A DNA stretch of 64,000 nucleotides, from assembly GCA_029204225.1 (NCBI GenBank), contig CM055106.1, positions 22,700,095 to 22,764,094 on the forward strand, in the 5' to 3' direction. The notes below the pieces were generated by a model. The model did no database searches. It was not told the DNA's origin and saw only the letters and a list, made by a program, of their open reading frames with translations. Both the position numbers and the translations under genes were made by a program. Of the stretch, positions 22,784 to 34,490 are shown one piece after another (position 1 is the first letter of the stretch; every line of letters begins with the position of its first letter). This DNA comes from Diphasiastrum complanatum. Lineage: Eukaryota > Streptophyta > Lycopodiopsida > Lycopodiales > Lycopodiaceae.

Positions 22784-23871
22784 TCAGATCATTTACAGTT
22801 GGGCACCGTTTCTTGTTAAGGTTTCTTATTGTCTATTAGCAGACCCTGCAAATGGTTCTTGGCAATTATAGTCTTGGTTAATGTTCAGCCAGGCAGCAAG
22901 ATTGGGCATTGTAGTATAGTTTATCCAGCTTATTAGTGGATTCACGGTTATCGTTCTCTCTTGAAACGCACTCACATGAAATGAAAATGCAAGCCACGAT
23001 GCTCAACAAGGATCAGAATGCAGCTCGGTTGAACACCTATCAGATGCTTACTTCTACTTGCTGTAAAAACGAATTGGAAACAGATCCTAGAAACTGCAAT
23101 TAATCTACATGCAACCAAATTCAAGAACAAGAAACAAGAAAGCCAAAAGACAGCATTATGAAGTTCAAGGATCAAGAAACACTCCTTTCTTGATTCTTGG
23201 ACAACCCAAGAACATCAAGAACTGAAATGTAAGAGAATCTGCAAGATTTTTGCCACAATTTCAGCCTATTTAGTTTACTTGAATGCTGATTCTACACTAT
23301 TCCACAATGCAAGAAAGCTAATCCACTCTAATCCACAATGCATAAAGAAGAAAGCAAGAAATCAATCTAATCCACATCCACACATAAAGAATGAAAGTGC
23401 AAGATCATAAAAAGCATCACACAAGAAGCCACTATGATCAAGGAGCTCAAGAATTGCCAATACTCGTGGAGGATCTTCTATTCAATATCAAGAGTAAAGC
23501 CAATTACATGTAAAGCTCCCTCACAAGAGAGGGCACCTCTTAAATAAACAAGAGGGCTGCCTTTGTGGAGCCCAAGTACCAATTCCACAATTTTCCAAAT
23601 TACATGTGGAATTAGCTTCTCCACTAGAGGTCACCATCAAAAGGTGGCTCACAATTTAATCAAGGGGGATCTACTTGCATTTATTACAAATGCCTACAAA
23701 TACTAGCTCCTACATGGTCATTCCATCACTTGGGATTCACCATGAGGCTCACATAACTTTTCACTGTTGTCCTACGCATTTCTCGGCTCTCATTCTTCAT
23801 CTGTCTCTTCTTAAAAGACCTCCTTGGTCTAAGGTGAGAGGTGCTCGTGGATTCATCAGAATCAGCCAACA
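22784..23871 (-). mobile_element. LTR-like direct repeat, copy A (3' LTR of a minus-strand element)
   Basis: This 1.09-kb block recurs in the same orientation at 26205-27259 at roughly 90% identity. On the minus strand it starts TGTTGGCTGATTCT and is preceded by a purine-rich tract (GATTAGGGGAGGATG, in 23872-23890), the layout of a polypurine tract plus 3' LTR. The far end diverges after GATCTGA without a clear CA terminus. Copy A has an extra ~38 bases near 22930-22960. Confidence 0.6.
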
Positions 23872-24430
23872 ACATCCTCCCCTAATCTGTTGAAGGACCC
23901 ACTGCAACACATATTGAATGATGTCACTTTCGCTTCTGCATTGGCACTTGGAAAAGCGTAGATCTTCGTTCGCTTGTGTAAAACCAAGTGTTTATTTTCC
24001 GCAAAATTGTCTCGCAAAATTGAGATCTCCCAACGGGTTCGAGAAAGTGCGAATTATTGCCAATCCATGGCATTCCTCATGAATCAGGAATGTTTTTGGG
24101 ACCGAGGACTAGAGCCAATAAGAATCAACCCCAGCGTAGCCCTGCAGTCAGAGGACGACCACCGGATGATGGCCCGCGACTCTATAATAGAGCGGCGTTT
24201 ATGTCCTCACAATTATGTCTTAATGATTGAAAGACTGGCAGAAGTTTGGGTTTGTTAAAGGGGTGCTTCATTATTTGGGGCCACTACAACTTGGAAATAA
24301 GCTACGGTTCCAAATATTTGAAGCCCTGGAAAAACAAATGAGTACGAGAAAGCAGTCCATGAAGCGACAAGGAGAGCAGGACACACATGCTATTCTCAAG
24401 CGGGCTGGATTGTGGTCCAGGTCTTCTCTT
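23872..24430. other. 3' internal part of LTR element A with an inverted segment
   Basis: 23872-24030 matches 27260-27425 in the same (minus) orientation and encodes the end of the ORF described at 27259-28049. From 24037 to about 24415 the match continues, but on the plus strand: RESANYCQSMAFLMNQECFW, DRGLEPIRINP and LMIERLAEVWV, with KGVLHYLGPLQLGNKLRFQI following in a shifted frame. This equals the minus-strand sequence at about 27790-27440. The segment has thus been flipped inside copy A. Confidence 0.7.
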
Positions 24431-24468
24431 CCACCTCTCATAGTTTGAGGGTATTTCTTCTTGAATTT

Positions 24469-25524
24469 TTACGACTCACGGGTATCGGCCATCTTGGGTC
24501 TTGGCTCGATCGGTTGGGTTGCCTTTAGCTTTTGTTGAGGCTTCGCTAGATAGTCATCCAGTGCCTTGGGCGCCTTTATCTGCTTTTCTAGCCCTTTCAC
24601 TGGTTGAGGGCTCAACTTCACTTGCGTTGAAACTTGCAGGTTGCGGTGAAAACCTTCGAGGATCTGCTTGCTCATCCTGGGGGTCATCAAATTCTCCGGT
24701 GTCAGCATTGGTCTGATCAGGTGAGGATGGCATGAACTTGGTGGGTTGACCAGGGATAGGATTCTCGATGAGATTATACGCGGCATCGGGAGAGCTAAGT
24801 TACTTAATGAACTCATCTCGCCGGGCTTTGTACGTCTCAGGAGGTCCTTGGTGTGGTCTCAATGGTCGACTTAGATGCGGATGGGGGAGTGATGGCTGGG
24901 GAATGGGGTGTGTGGGCACGAAGGCTTGGGAAAACTCAAACATTGCAAAGCGGGAAGTTCTTTAGTTAGGTGGAGGGGCTGAGAGACTTCCAGACGGCTT
25001 CGGTTTCCTTTCCGTCCGATCCCGTACTTCCATCTGGGAGGTAATATGAATCGAAAGGATCTGTCAGTGTGGTTATAAGAGGCATATGCAATATGCATTA
25101 CAAACGGGCTCTGATAGCCACTCAAGGGAGGGATGTGGAACTCGATGTGTGTCAGGAACTGATGGGCCTCCTGGTACCAAGTGTTCATCTCAGAGATATC
25201 GAGAGTGCCCATGTTGATCTCAATTTTATCTGAATCAAGATCATCAAAACCGGAAGAGTTATGGGACAACATGTTCTGTTTTGCTGATCGTTTTGTTGCA
25301 GACTCGGTTCGGTCCAGAGAGGATGCAGAGGTTCTAGGTTTGGCTCGGTCGAGACTGGAAGCAGATGACTGAGGCTCGGTCGAGATCTGACTGAATGATC
25401 TAAAACTCGGCTCAGTCAAGATTGGAAGCAAAGGACTCGGTCGAGATCTGCTAACACAAGGACTGAGACTTGGCTCAGTCGAGATTGGAAGCAGAGGACT
25501 CGGTCCGGTCGAATTCTGAAGCAA
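24469..25524 (-). pseudogene. Unidentified ORF pair inside LTR element A
   Basis: Two minus-strand frames lie end to end (25524-24871, 217 codons; 24816-24469, 115 codons). The first begins with a Ser/Pro-rich part containing reiterated TEPS and SSLDR words, encoded by repeated CTCGGT(C)GAG DNA motifs that continue to about 25980. It is followed by an acidic patch (DDLDSDKIEINMG) and a globular-looking part (MNTWYQEAHQFLTHIEFHIP, PPRWKYGIGRKG). The second is Pro/Lys-rich. No protease, RT, integrase or zinc knuckle is visible. It sits between the two LTR-like blocks, where gag-pol would be expected, so this may be a non-autonomous element carrying its own or captured coding sequence. Confidence 0.45.
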
Positions 25525-26204
25525 TTAGGAAAAAAGGTTGGAAAAAGTTTTGTTAGATAACTGCTCGTTGCAAGAAAAAATTGGATGTTTGATTGAACTT
25601 GGCCATTTTGGAAGCATAGATTTCCATCTCAATAGTAAACTAGAGCTCTAGTGTCGGCTCTAGCAACCGGTTCCAACAATACTATCCCTCAGCATGTCAT
25701 TTTGCAAAAGATGTGACGATTTTTTTGAATGTACCAGACTCGCGGCACATTAGGTTTTCCTGCTTTTCTCAGAAATGGATGATGGTGGCGCTCTGGTTCA
25801 GTGGTGGATGATTGCAGATGGTTTTCAAGTATGTGAGAACCAGAGGACTCGGCTCGGTCCAGATCAAGTGTGAGGACTCGGCCAGTGGTGGAAGTTCAAG
25901 ACTCGGGCGAGGACAAAATTAGAGAGTCGGTCGAGATCTAACCTGAGGGCTCAGTCAAGATGTAACCTGAGGGCTTGGTCAAATCCGGGAGTGTGAACTT
26001 TCAAGAAGTGGTGTGGGCTTGAATAGAAGGATATGGCAGTGGTTGAGATGGATGAAAGGAAACGAGCAGATAGGTGTGGATGGATAGAGCAGGCGTGGAG
26101 ATCAAAATCAAAACGTCTGAAACTCTTCAGATCCGTGGACAGTTTTGGACAGTGATTGCAGGGATCTGAGTTTTCGCGATAGTTGAATACAGAGATAGCT
26201 ATTT

Positions 26205-27259
26205 TCAGATCATTTACAGTTGGGCACCGTTTTTTGTTAAGGTTTCTTACTGTATGTTACCAGACTCTGCAGATGGTTCTTGGCAATTACAGTCTTGGTT
26301 AACGTTCAGCTGGGCAGCAAGATTGGGCTTTGAATTATAGTTTATCCAGCCTGAAACCCACTCACATGAAATGAAAATGCAAGCCACGATGCTCAACAAG
26401 GATCAGAGTGCAGCTCAGTTGAACACCTATCAGAATGCCTACATCTACTTGCTGTAAAAACGAATTGGAAACAGATCCTAGAAACTGCAATTAATCTACA
26501 TGCAACCACAATTCAAGAACAAGAGACAAGAAAGCTAAAAGACAGCATTATGAATGTTCAAAGATCAAGAAGCACTCATTTCTTGATTCTTGGACAGCCC
26601 AAGAACATCAAGAGCTGAAATGTAAGAGAATCTGCAAGATCTATGCCATAATTTCAGCCTATTTAGTTTACTTGAATGCTGATTCTACACTATTCCACAA
26701 TGCAAGAAAGCTAATCCACTCTAATCCACAATGCATAAAGAAGAAAGCAAGAAATTAATCTAATCCACATCCACACATAGAGAATGGAAGTGCAAGATCA
26801 TAAAAAGCATCACACGGAGCTCAAGAATTGCCAATACTCGTGGGGGATCTTCTATAAAATATCAAGAGTAAAGGCAATTACATGTAAAGCTCCCTCACAA
26901 GAGAGGGGACCTCTTAAATAAGCAAGAGGGCTGCCTATGTGGAGCCCAAGTGGCAATTCCACAATTTTACAAATTACATGTGGAATTAGCTTCTCCACTA
27001 GAGGTCACCATCAAAAGGTGCTTCACTCTAATTTAATTAAGGGGGGTCTATTTGCATTTATTACAAATGCCTACAAATACTAGCTCCTACATGGTCATTC
27101 CATCACTTGGGAATAACTTTTCACTGTTGTCCTAGCTAGCATTTATTGGCTCTCATTCTTCATCCATCTCTTCTTCAGAGACCTCCTCGGTCTAAGGTGA
27201 GAGGTGCTCCTGGATAGCTCTAGCCTCGTATCTCGGGGATTCATTAGAATCAGCCAACA
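26205..27259 (-). mobile_element. LTR-like direct repeat, copy B
   Basis: The second copy of the 1.1-kb block. On the minus strand it starts TGTTGGCTGATTCT directly after a purine-rich tract (AAAAGATTAGGGGAGGATGA, in 27260-27283). It could serve as 3' LTR of the element ending at 28049 and as 5' LTR of element A. I see no convincing primer binding site after its end near 26205, so the second role is doubtful. Confidence 0.6.
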
Positions 27260-28049
27260 TCATCCTCCCCTAATCTTTTGTAGTACCCACTGCTACACAT
27301 ATTGAATGATGTCGCTTTCGCTTCCGCATTGGCACTTGGAAAAGCGTAGATCTTTGTTCGCTTGCGTAAAACCAAGTGTTTATTTTCCGCAAAATTGTCT
27401 CGCAAAATTGAGATCTCCCAACGGCCCTTTACAATCCACCCCGCTTGAGAACCTCCTGTGTGTCTTGACTGCTTTCTCGTACTCATTTGTTTTTCTAAGG
27501 CTTCGAATATCTGGAACCGTAGCTTATTTCCAAGTTGCAGTGGCCCCAAATAATGAAGCACCCCTTTAACAAACCCGAACTTCTGTCAGTCTTCAATCAT
27601 TAGGACATATTGTGAGGACATAAACGCCACTCTATAATAGAGTCACGGGCCATCATCTGATGGTTGTTCTCTGACTGCAGGGCTATGTTGGGGTTGATTC
27701 TTATTGGCTCTAAGCCTCGGTCCCAAAAACATTCCTGATTCATGAGGAATGCCATGGATCGGCAATAATCCGCACTTTCTCGAACGCATATGTTAGCTTT
27801 GTGGCCAAAGTCTAGTAGCTGTAGCCTCAAATCGTCGAACATTGAGCTTTCTGAGCTTCCTGGAACCACTGGCCAATTGATGGCTTCGTCTCTTGGCTCC
27901 TCCGTTGGCCATGGATCTCTTCTCTTGATGGGCATGTAAAAAGGATCAATCCTTTTCCAAGCAGGTGTGTCTTTCAGGACCTTGCTTCTCCAATCTGGCT
28001 GTGGCTGCAAGGCAGCAAGAAATGCTTGCAAAAAAGGCACCCTGTTCAT
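27260..28049 (-). pseudogene. Unrecognised coding region ending at an LTR (element B)
   Basis: Minus-strand frames 28049-27600 and 27561-27250 join with one shift near 27600-27570. Sequence includes DPFYMPIKRRDPWPTEEPRD, WPVVPGSSESSMFDDLRLQL, LDFGHKANICVRESADYCRS, LMNQECFWDRGLEPIRIN, GVLHYLGPLQLGNKLRFQI and NKHLVLRKRTKIYAFPSANA, and it ends SSGYYKRLGEDDVG at the LTR boundary. A splice-acceptor-like CCATGAACAG at about 28041 suggests an internal exon. Composition is that of a globular, Arg-rich protein. I recognise no family; it shows no RT, integrase or chromodomain motif. The stop lies at the LTR start, as for the last ORF of a retroelement. A captured host exon is the other possibility. Confidence 0.5.
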
Positions 28050-28989
28050 GGATGTTACATTACTTACATATGAAGAAACTGTTTTTATTAATCTGAGGCT
28101 TAAATGTCATAATCAACATGTACATGAAACTGGTGGATGCAAGAATATGCGTTAATGATCCAATGCCAAATATTCTCATATCTTCTAATATTGTCCATAA
28201 AAAATCACAAAACCTGCAATTTGTCTTGCAAGTGAAGAAAGAAATGAAAACAAAAGCTTATTACAAACTGGAAAATTAGTGTTAATTCCTCTCAAATCAT
28301 TGGCTGTCTCCAGTTCGAGTAAATTTGTGAAAATCTTTAGAAGAATTCACTCTGAAACATAAAATTTGGCCGTAATCTGCCCTCTTTGCAAATACCAAGA
28401 ACCATTAAATGTCAAACAATTCATTGTTTCTTGCACAAATACGATGGCAAAACCTGTTCAAATTGATAGCAATACCAACTTCAGACTTCTGGTTTAGGAA
28501 CGAGTCACCGTATGGGGCCTTGTTATACTATAGAAATTGCCTCCATGTTGATTGAGATTTCACTGCTAAAAGTTGCTATAACCCGTGAACTTCTTGTTTT
28601 TTATTTTGCACTGAAAAACTTCATAAATTTCACAAATTTCCCATGGAATTAATGCAAGAAGAAATATTCCATGGCATCATGTATTTTTTATGACCTTATA
28701 GATTGTAATGCCATATCTTTCCTACTCTTTCCAGATTAAAGAACCTTACGAACAATGAAGAAGGCCCTTCAGAAGTGAGGAGCATATGAATTTTTTAATT
28801 CTGTCTAGGCAAGCACTTTAAATTGGCGAAATCCTCTTCTAAGCTTTGACACCAGTTGTTGGTCACTCTCTAAGCTGTGATGGGTTTGACACACAGATTA
28901 GATGTATTAATAGCATGCTAATTTGATATCATGTTAGAAGTCAAGCAAGCTTTAAGAACATGTTCAAAATCTGAACGAGAGACATATTT
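28050..28989. other. Non-coding tract
   Basis: AT-rich sequence with no coding signal. A second weak primer-site-like string (CAACAACTGGTGTCAAAGC on the minus strand, about 28838-28860) resembles TGGTATCAGAGC with two changes. Confidence 0.4.
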
Positions 28990-29001
28990 GCTCTGATGCC
29001 A
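28990..29001 (-). promoter_or_regulatory. Primer-binding-site-like sequence of a minus-strand LTR relic
   Basis: On the minus strand CCAGCA is followed by TGGCATCAGAGC, one base different from the copia primer site, with CA just before it as at an LTR end. Sequence above it (29003-29280) would then be a relic LTR. No gag is readable after it. Confidence 0.35.
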
Positions 29002-29002
29002 T

Positions 29003-30994
29003 GCTGGAAAGTTCACATGCTCAAGTAATACTGAACATTAAGGAAAAAATCTGACAGACAGAGTAACACAAAATCACAAGTTCATATTCACAAGGTACAT
29101 GATGGAGAGAACCACACATGTGGCATGTGGATCAGTAGAGCAGTAAAACGTATGACGTGCCTCCCATATGAATGCACATGCCTCACGGTAGAATCTCCAC
29201 ACATACCACCATCATCAACATCTATAAATAGCAAGAGAGAGACTCAATGTTGGGTATTTATGCTCAACTAGGGCCCCCAAGGTAACGAACATATTTGTGG
29301 GAAAATTAGGCTCCTCCACTGACCTAGGACTGTAGCACGCTGCGTTTTGGTCCCATTTGCATTCTGCACTTTACTGGAACTTTATCACTGAAGTATTGGG
29401 ACACCAAAACAACATAACATGATAAAATCACATTGCATAGACACAATGTGGTACACTATAACTTAATGGGTATTCTTGTTTCAGCAAGCTGCTCAAATTG
29501 TAATAGCCAGTCATGGGACTGAAGAACTTCCCACCAATCCAAGGCCCTCTTGTGATTAAACTCTAGCTACTTCATCATCTCCTTTCAAAGTACTTGACCC
29601 TTCGGGCACCAAAGCCCTTGCTTAGCTGATAGCTTGCTTATAGCTCTAGCAGCTTTCTGGCTAGCTGTTGGTCCTTTCAGTCTCCCTTGGTATCTGTTGC
29701 TTTTGCTTCCGTGGTTCTGACCTGTTTCCATGGTTTGCAATGCTTGCTTCCATAGTTCTGTTGCGGATTTCCAGCAGGGTCGGGGGATTTGAACCATGCT
29801 TCTGCAGGGGATATGCAGAAGGATCGGGATTTTCTGTTCTGGAAATTCGGAACTATGGATCTAGATCTGGAAGTCCTCTAAGGAACTAAATGGAAGTAAC
29901 GGATCTCGATCCTTAGTCCCAATCCATTGGTTCTAGATCTCCGTAAAGGAACAGGATCTAGATCTTCAAAATTTGCAATGGAAGTAAGAAGACAGATGCA
30001 TCATGCATGTCAAATTTCAAATTTTCAAAGTCATTAATGAGTATCATGGCATTGAGTCTAGTCTTCAAATTTTAAATTAGTTAAGTTAATATTAAACTCT
30101 AAGCAGACTGTATTTATTTCAAAGTTCAGACTCCAACCAGCAACTCAAGTCTCAAAACTTGAACATTCAAATTTCAGGCCACAGTTTCCAGCCAAATTTC
30201 AGGTATGTGGTCTGATGGAACATTTGCTTACCTAGCCTATTCCTAGCAATAGTTTCATGTCAAATGTGGATGTGAATGACTTGGAACTGTTGACTTGAAA
30301 GTGCATGACCATTGACAAGAGAACAAGTTTCCAATCAAGCAGAAAGACTCAAATTGCGATTTCAATCTGATTATTCATTTAAAATTTAGCAAATTTTGAG
30401 CGTGTTGAGTTTTTAGCTAAGAGATTGTAATTCAAGTTTTTTAGTGAAAGAATGGTTAATTCAAGTTTACGTGCCTTGTATGTTGCATCCATCTTATGCT
30501 TTTGGCATTAGGTCAACATTGTTCTCCTTTAGTGCATGCCCGTTTTATTACATATTCCAACCCATGTTAGAATACTTGTGTAGTTGTTCTAGATCGTGTT
30601 GACTTTGGTAACTTGTGATAGAACGATCTTAATGTCTTTGATCATGGGAAGAAACTATCCTCTAGATTTGTGTGAACACAGCTACGCATTTGGTAGAGAT
30701 GAATTTATATACATTTGGGTATTTTTATGAATCAGAATAAATTGATAAAAGGTGCAGCCAGAGTTTGGCATCATTAACATGATTTTCTTTTGCTGATATT
30801 TCTTTAAACATTTCTGATTCAATCAAATAGGAAGTGATCTATTCTTAAATTTGTGATTTTCGTCATCTTATTATTCCAGTGCTGTTGTAGACCAGCTAAT
30901 AATTTGATTTGATTGTTTTGTTACTCCTTAAAATGAAGTGATTTAATCTGAATTATATAGGTTTCTTTTTTGTTGTATTCTGTTGCTTTTTTAG
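29003..30994. other. Non-coding tract
   Basis: No supported gene. 29003-29280 may be a relic LTR (see the primer-site entry). GGATCTAGATC words recur around 29860-29960. A 70-codon minus-strand ORF at 29585-29797 has no recognisable motif. Confidence 0.4.
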
Positions 30995-31076
30995 GCGAGC
31001 TAATGGAACTTCCCCAATTACATGTTTACGCACTGCTGCTCATCAGCTACTAGAATCTTTCAAGTCCTCTCTCGAG
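30995..31076 (+). pseudogene. Orphan exon-like segment of an unidentified gene
   Basis: A polypyrimidine tract and TTTTTTAG precede 82 bases reading (G) RANGTSPITCLRTAAHQLLE SFKSSLE, followed by CTCGAG/GTACAAG, a fair splice donor. Length 82 gives phase 1-in, 0-out or similar. The frame is open and protein-like within unremarkable AT-rich DNA. No neighbouring exon was found within 2 kb either side, so it may be one exon of a long-intron gene or a transposed scrap. I do not recognise the protein. Confidence 0.4.
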
Positions 31077-33957
31077 GTACAAGTTCCTTGGAATATTGAT
31101 TGTTTACATTGCACGAAATACTTATGTACCCTATGCAGCTTAGTCATCAATTTTGGTTCCGGTTGTTAGCTAAAAAACAACCGAAAGAGTCGATAATTTT
31201 GGGCTTCTACTTCCTTGCACCAAACAAGTATTTAATGTCTAGATAAATGGAAAGATTCCTGGGAACGTTGAGCATAATAGCAGTAAGGTTGAAATTGCTG
31301 CATGTTTTATCCCCTTATCACAATGATCATCCAATTTGAGCAGAGGATAGTGCTGAAAATACTTGAGATATTTAGATGATGTTAGTGAAAGACTCAAGGT
31401 TTGTAAGCAACTCTACTTAGCATTGTGTTTGATGCGCATGAGAAATGTAGTTCATACTAATGTGACATAGGCCAAATGGAATTGTGCACAACCTAGCAAG
31501 GAAACCATTATTATGCCAATGTTCTGATAAAGTTGTGTACATCGACCCTATACAATATCGACATGATTTTGATGGGAATAGAAAACATGAAGTAGAAGCT
31601 TATTCGAGTAGAGGGAAATGGATGTAATAATCGTTGTTATTCATTCTCTCCAAAATGTACTAGTTGGTTTAAGGTAAGAGGTTGCATATTGAAAAATACC
31701 TAATGCATAGTTTTACCATTTTGATCAAGTTTGGCACAAACATGAACAAGCTGTACATGTGCAACCAAGTTCTCTAGCAATGGATATGTTCCATGAAACA
31801 CGGTATTTTGACTTGCCTCATTGAGGTGGTTATGGTACAAATATTTGAGCATGGATGTTTTGTAACTCATTTCCAAAATTTTCTCTCCTCTTAATGTTTT
31901 ACAAGTCCAGTATGCATGCTCGTCATGTACTTTAAGTTTAGTCATTTAAGAAAATATGAGCCTCATTAAAGCTTTAGTTTTTCTTATGATTTGCATAAAG
32001 AGTGCAAAGCAAACTAAATCCATATTTTAAATATAATAACCTTTATTCTCAAAATTTTGATAGAAACACATCTTTCACATGGTGAAACCTTTGCATCATG
32101 GCAAGTTGATAAGTAAAGGTATGTCTTGCTATATCATAGTGTCAATGGCAGGTGCCACAAGAAGCAAAACCAAAACTAGTTTGAAAGGTTAGACTTTGTT
32201 TTCAAAGCTTACTCAATACTTTTGTATTATTGACGACATGGTTCATCACAAAATCTTAGTTTGTCTTGGTTCTTCAATTACACTTTGTTCCTCCATTATA
32301 GCATAACTTATTGGAAAAACTTCCTTTCAATCCAAAATTCTCATACCACTCACTCTTCTTACCTTTTGTGGTTGAAACTATCCTAGCTGTGATTCCATCA
32401 TTGTCAACATTCCCACTCATCAAAATGAAATTGGTAAGCTTGTCAAGGCTCACCACACGCATTAGATGATATAGACATCACTATACATCACATCCTTTGA
32501 TTTAATGTTGGAACACCTCAATGAAACTAGATGGATTTTATTCTTAGTTGTATTCACATAGATCAATTGATCAATTTTTGTGTTAATGTGATGATCTTGC
32601 TTATGAAAACTTGAAAGATGTCAACAATTATTTACATAAGCCTTGATTGATGAAATAGTCCACAAAGCCGATTTTTTTGCTTGATAGCAATTTATTAGCA
32701 CGATTGTGCATGTATGAATTATCGCATGATGCCTTGCAAGGATATCAAAAAAGTAATGGCGAGTACCTTGTATGATTTAGTAGAGCATGAAAAGGGATGA
32801 AAAGTAAATTAATATACCTTTATCGAACATGGTTTAACATGGTTTCGCATTTTAAGGTGGTGTAATAAAACAAATTCATAGTTAGCAATAGTTGGATGTA
32901 CAAATGATTTAGCTTTTTTGAGCAATATGTGATAGATTTTGGTTTTAATTAGATGGTTTTGTATATATGTAGTGACTAACCTATGGTCAATAATAAGTCT
33001 AAAATATAATAGTATATTCAAAAGATGACAAATAGCATGATGACCTTGCATTGTTAAATAGATTAATCATATTTGCTAAAACAATTACCACATGTGCATT
33101 CATTGTTCAACAAAATAATATTAGTCACTAAAGCAATGACCACATTTGTACATTATGATGAGTATTTATTCAAATGAATCTTCAACATGAGTCGACTAAT
33201 TATTATAAGGGACGTGATAATATGTGACCTTGTGTGTGTGCCAGCAAAAATGTCATGCTTTGTCGGCATAAAACATCACACACACACACACAAAAGGAAA
33301 AAACTAAATAAAGCTAAAAACTAATTTATACGTTTGAGGATTATTTTGTCATGGTTTTATTTGTGTGTGACAATTGTGCCTGTGCATGGGGTAGGAGCAT
33401 GGTGGCATGGGTGCATCCTCCCACATGAAGATCATGGATGTTCCTTCGTTCATTTTTTCTCTGCTTTGCTATCAAACAACAAACGTACCACTTCTCCAAA
33501 AATACAAGGTCCAATTAACCTTCTATACTTGCATAAAAAAAGTTTTTTTCTTAACTAAGTGGATTTTTCACTTAAAATTCAAAAAACACTCTATAAGACT
33601 TTAAACTTTAAAATCCTAACTAGAGGGAAATCAATTTTCTCTCTCCTACTCATACCTTCCAGGAAACCACGCTGCATGACACAATGCAAGCATGCAGTTT
33701 CGAGAGTTTTTCTTTACAACATCGTGAAGAGTTCGCTTATCTCTCACATACAGAAAGTGCACCCTACCAGTTCGCTAATCAATAGGATACAGTCATACGG
33801 TAAGCATATTTCTACTCGCTGCTTTGCTATTCCAGCGCTCTACTCTCATGATTTCAAGTATGTAGTATGATACTTCTTTGATAACCCATAGCTATTGCTA
33901 AAGCATGCTCACCACACAAAAGTTATGAGTGAGTCTTTTATGTTTCAAAGTATGGAA
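31077..33957. other. Non-coding AT-rich tract
   Basis: No supported gene. ORFs such as 31700-31945 and 32274-32462 (minus) have no recognisable motif. Around 33232-33297 a TGTGTGTG run and a CACACACA run face each other across about 45 bases and could fold back. Confidence 0.45.
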
Positions 33958-34490
33958 GTCCAGCGATGGACAGATCTAGTGTATTTCAGAATGTAGAAAC
34001 ATGTCCATCTTGCCTCACTAAGCAGCGATGGACAGTCATTCACTTTACACATCCCTTCATGTAGGTCTACAATGTCAGGTGGCAACGAGCTTGCTACCTT
34101 TTCAACTTTAAGATAGTTTTTTCAAGCTTTGATAGACAACGATGGAGTGGCCCTTTCAAACACTACTAGTTGGCTTCTTTAAAACATAAAAGATAGTCGT
34201 TGTCCAACGATAGACAGATGCCTCTCTTTCTTAATGATAAAGAATGATTGATAAGGTTGGTTTGGTGTGATGTCTAGCGATGGGCAACAAACTCTATTAA
34301 TTTGCTTATACTTCTTTTACTTGACATATAACGTCCTACTGTCCAGCGATGGACAGTAGGATCATCTACTTTATTTGCTCTGATAGTTTATAAGATTCAT
34401 TGGCTTACTGTCCAAAGATTGACAACAAACCAAAGTGATCCTTTTTTATACTTTCTATGTAAGTATCCTCATCTATCCAGCGATGGATGG
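33958..34490. repeat. Array of GTCCA-GCGA-TGGAC hairpins at ~66-bp spacing
   Basis: A short foldback, stem GTCCA/TGGAC with a four-base loop, recurs at 33958, 34020, 34133 (degenerate), 34201, 34271, 34339, 34408 and 34473; a ninth may be decayed near 34080. The loop is GCGA in five copies. The copy at 34335-34360 has a perfect 11-bp stem. Stem changes tend to keep pairing: 34473 has ATCCA/TGGAT, and 34271 has GTCTA/TGGGC, which pairs with G-U wobbles. Sequence between hairpins is not obviously conserved. Confidence 0.75.

Noticed and set aside
33958-34490. CRISPR-like array (short palindromic repeat with ~50-base spacers)
   Set aside because: Repeats are short and variable, spacing is irregular, no cas genes are present, and the surroundings are plant nuclear DNA. 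Kept only as a hairpin satellite.
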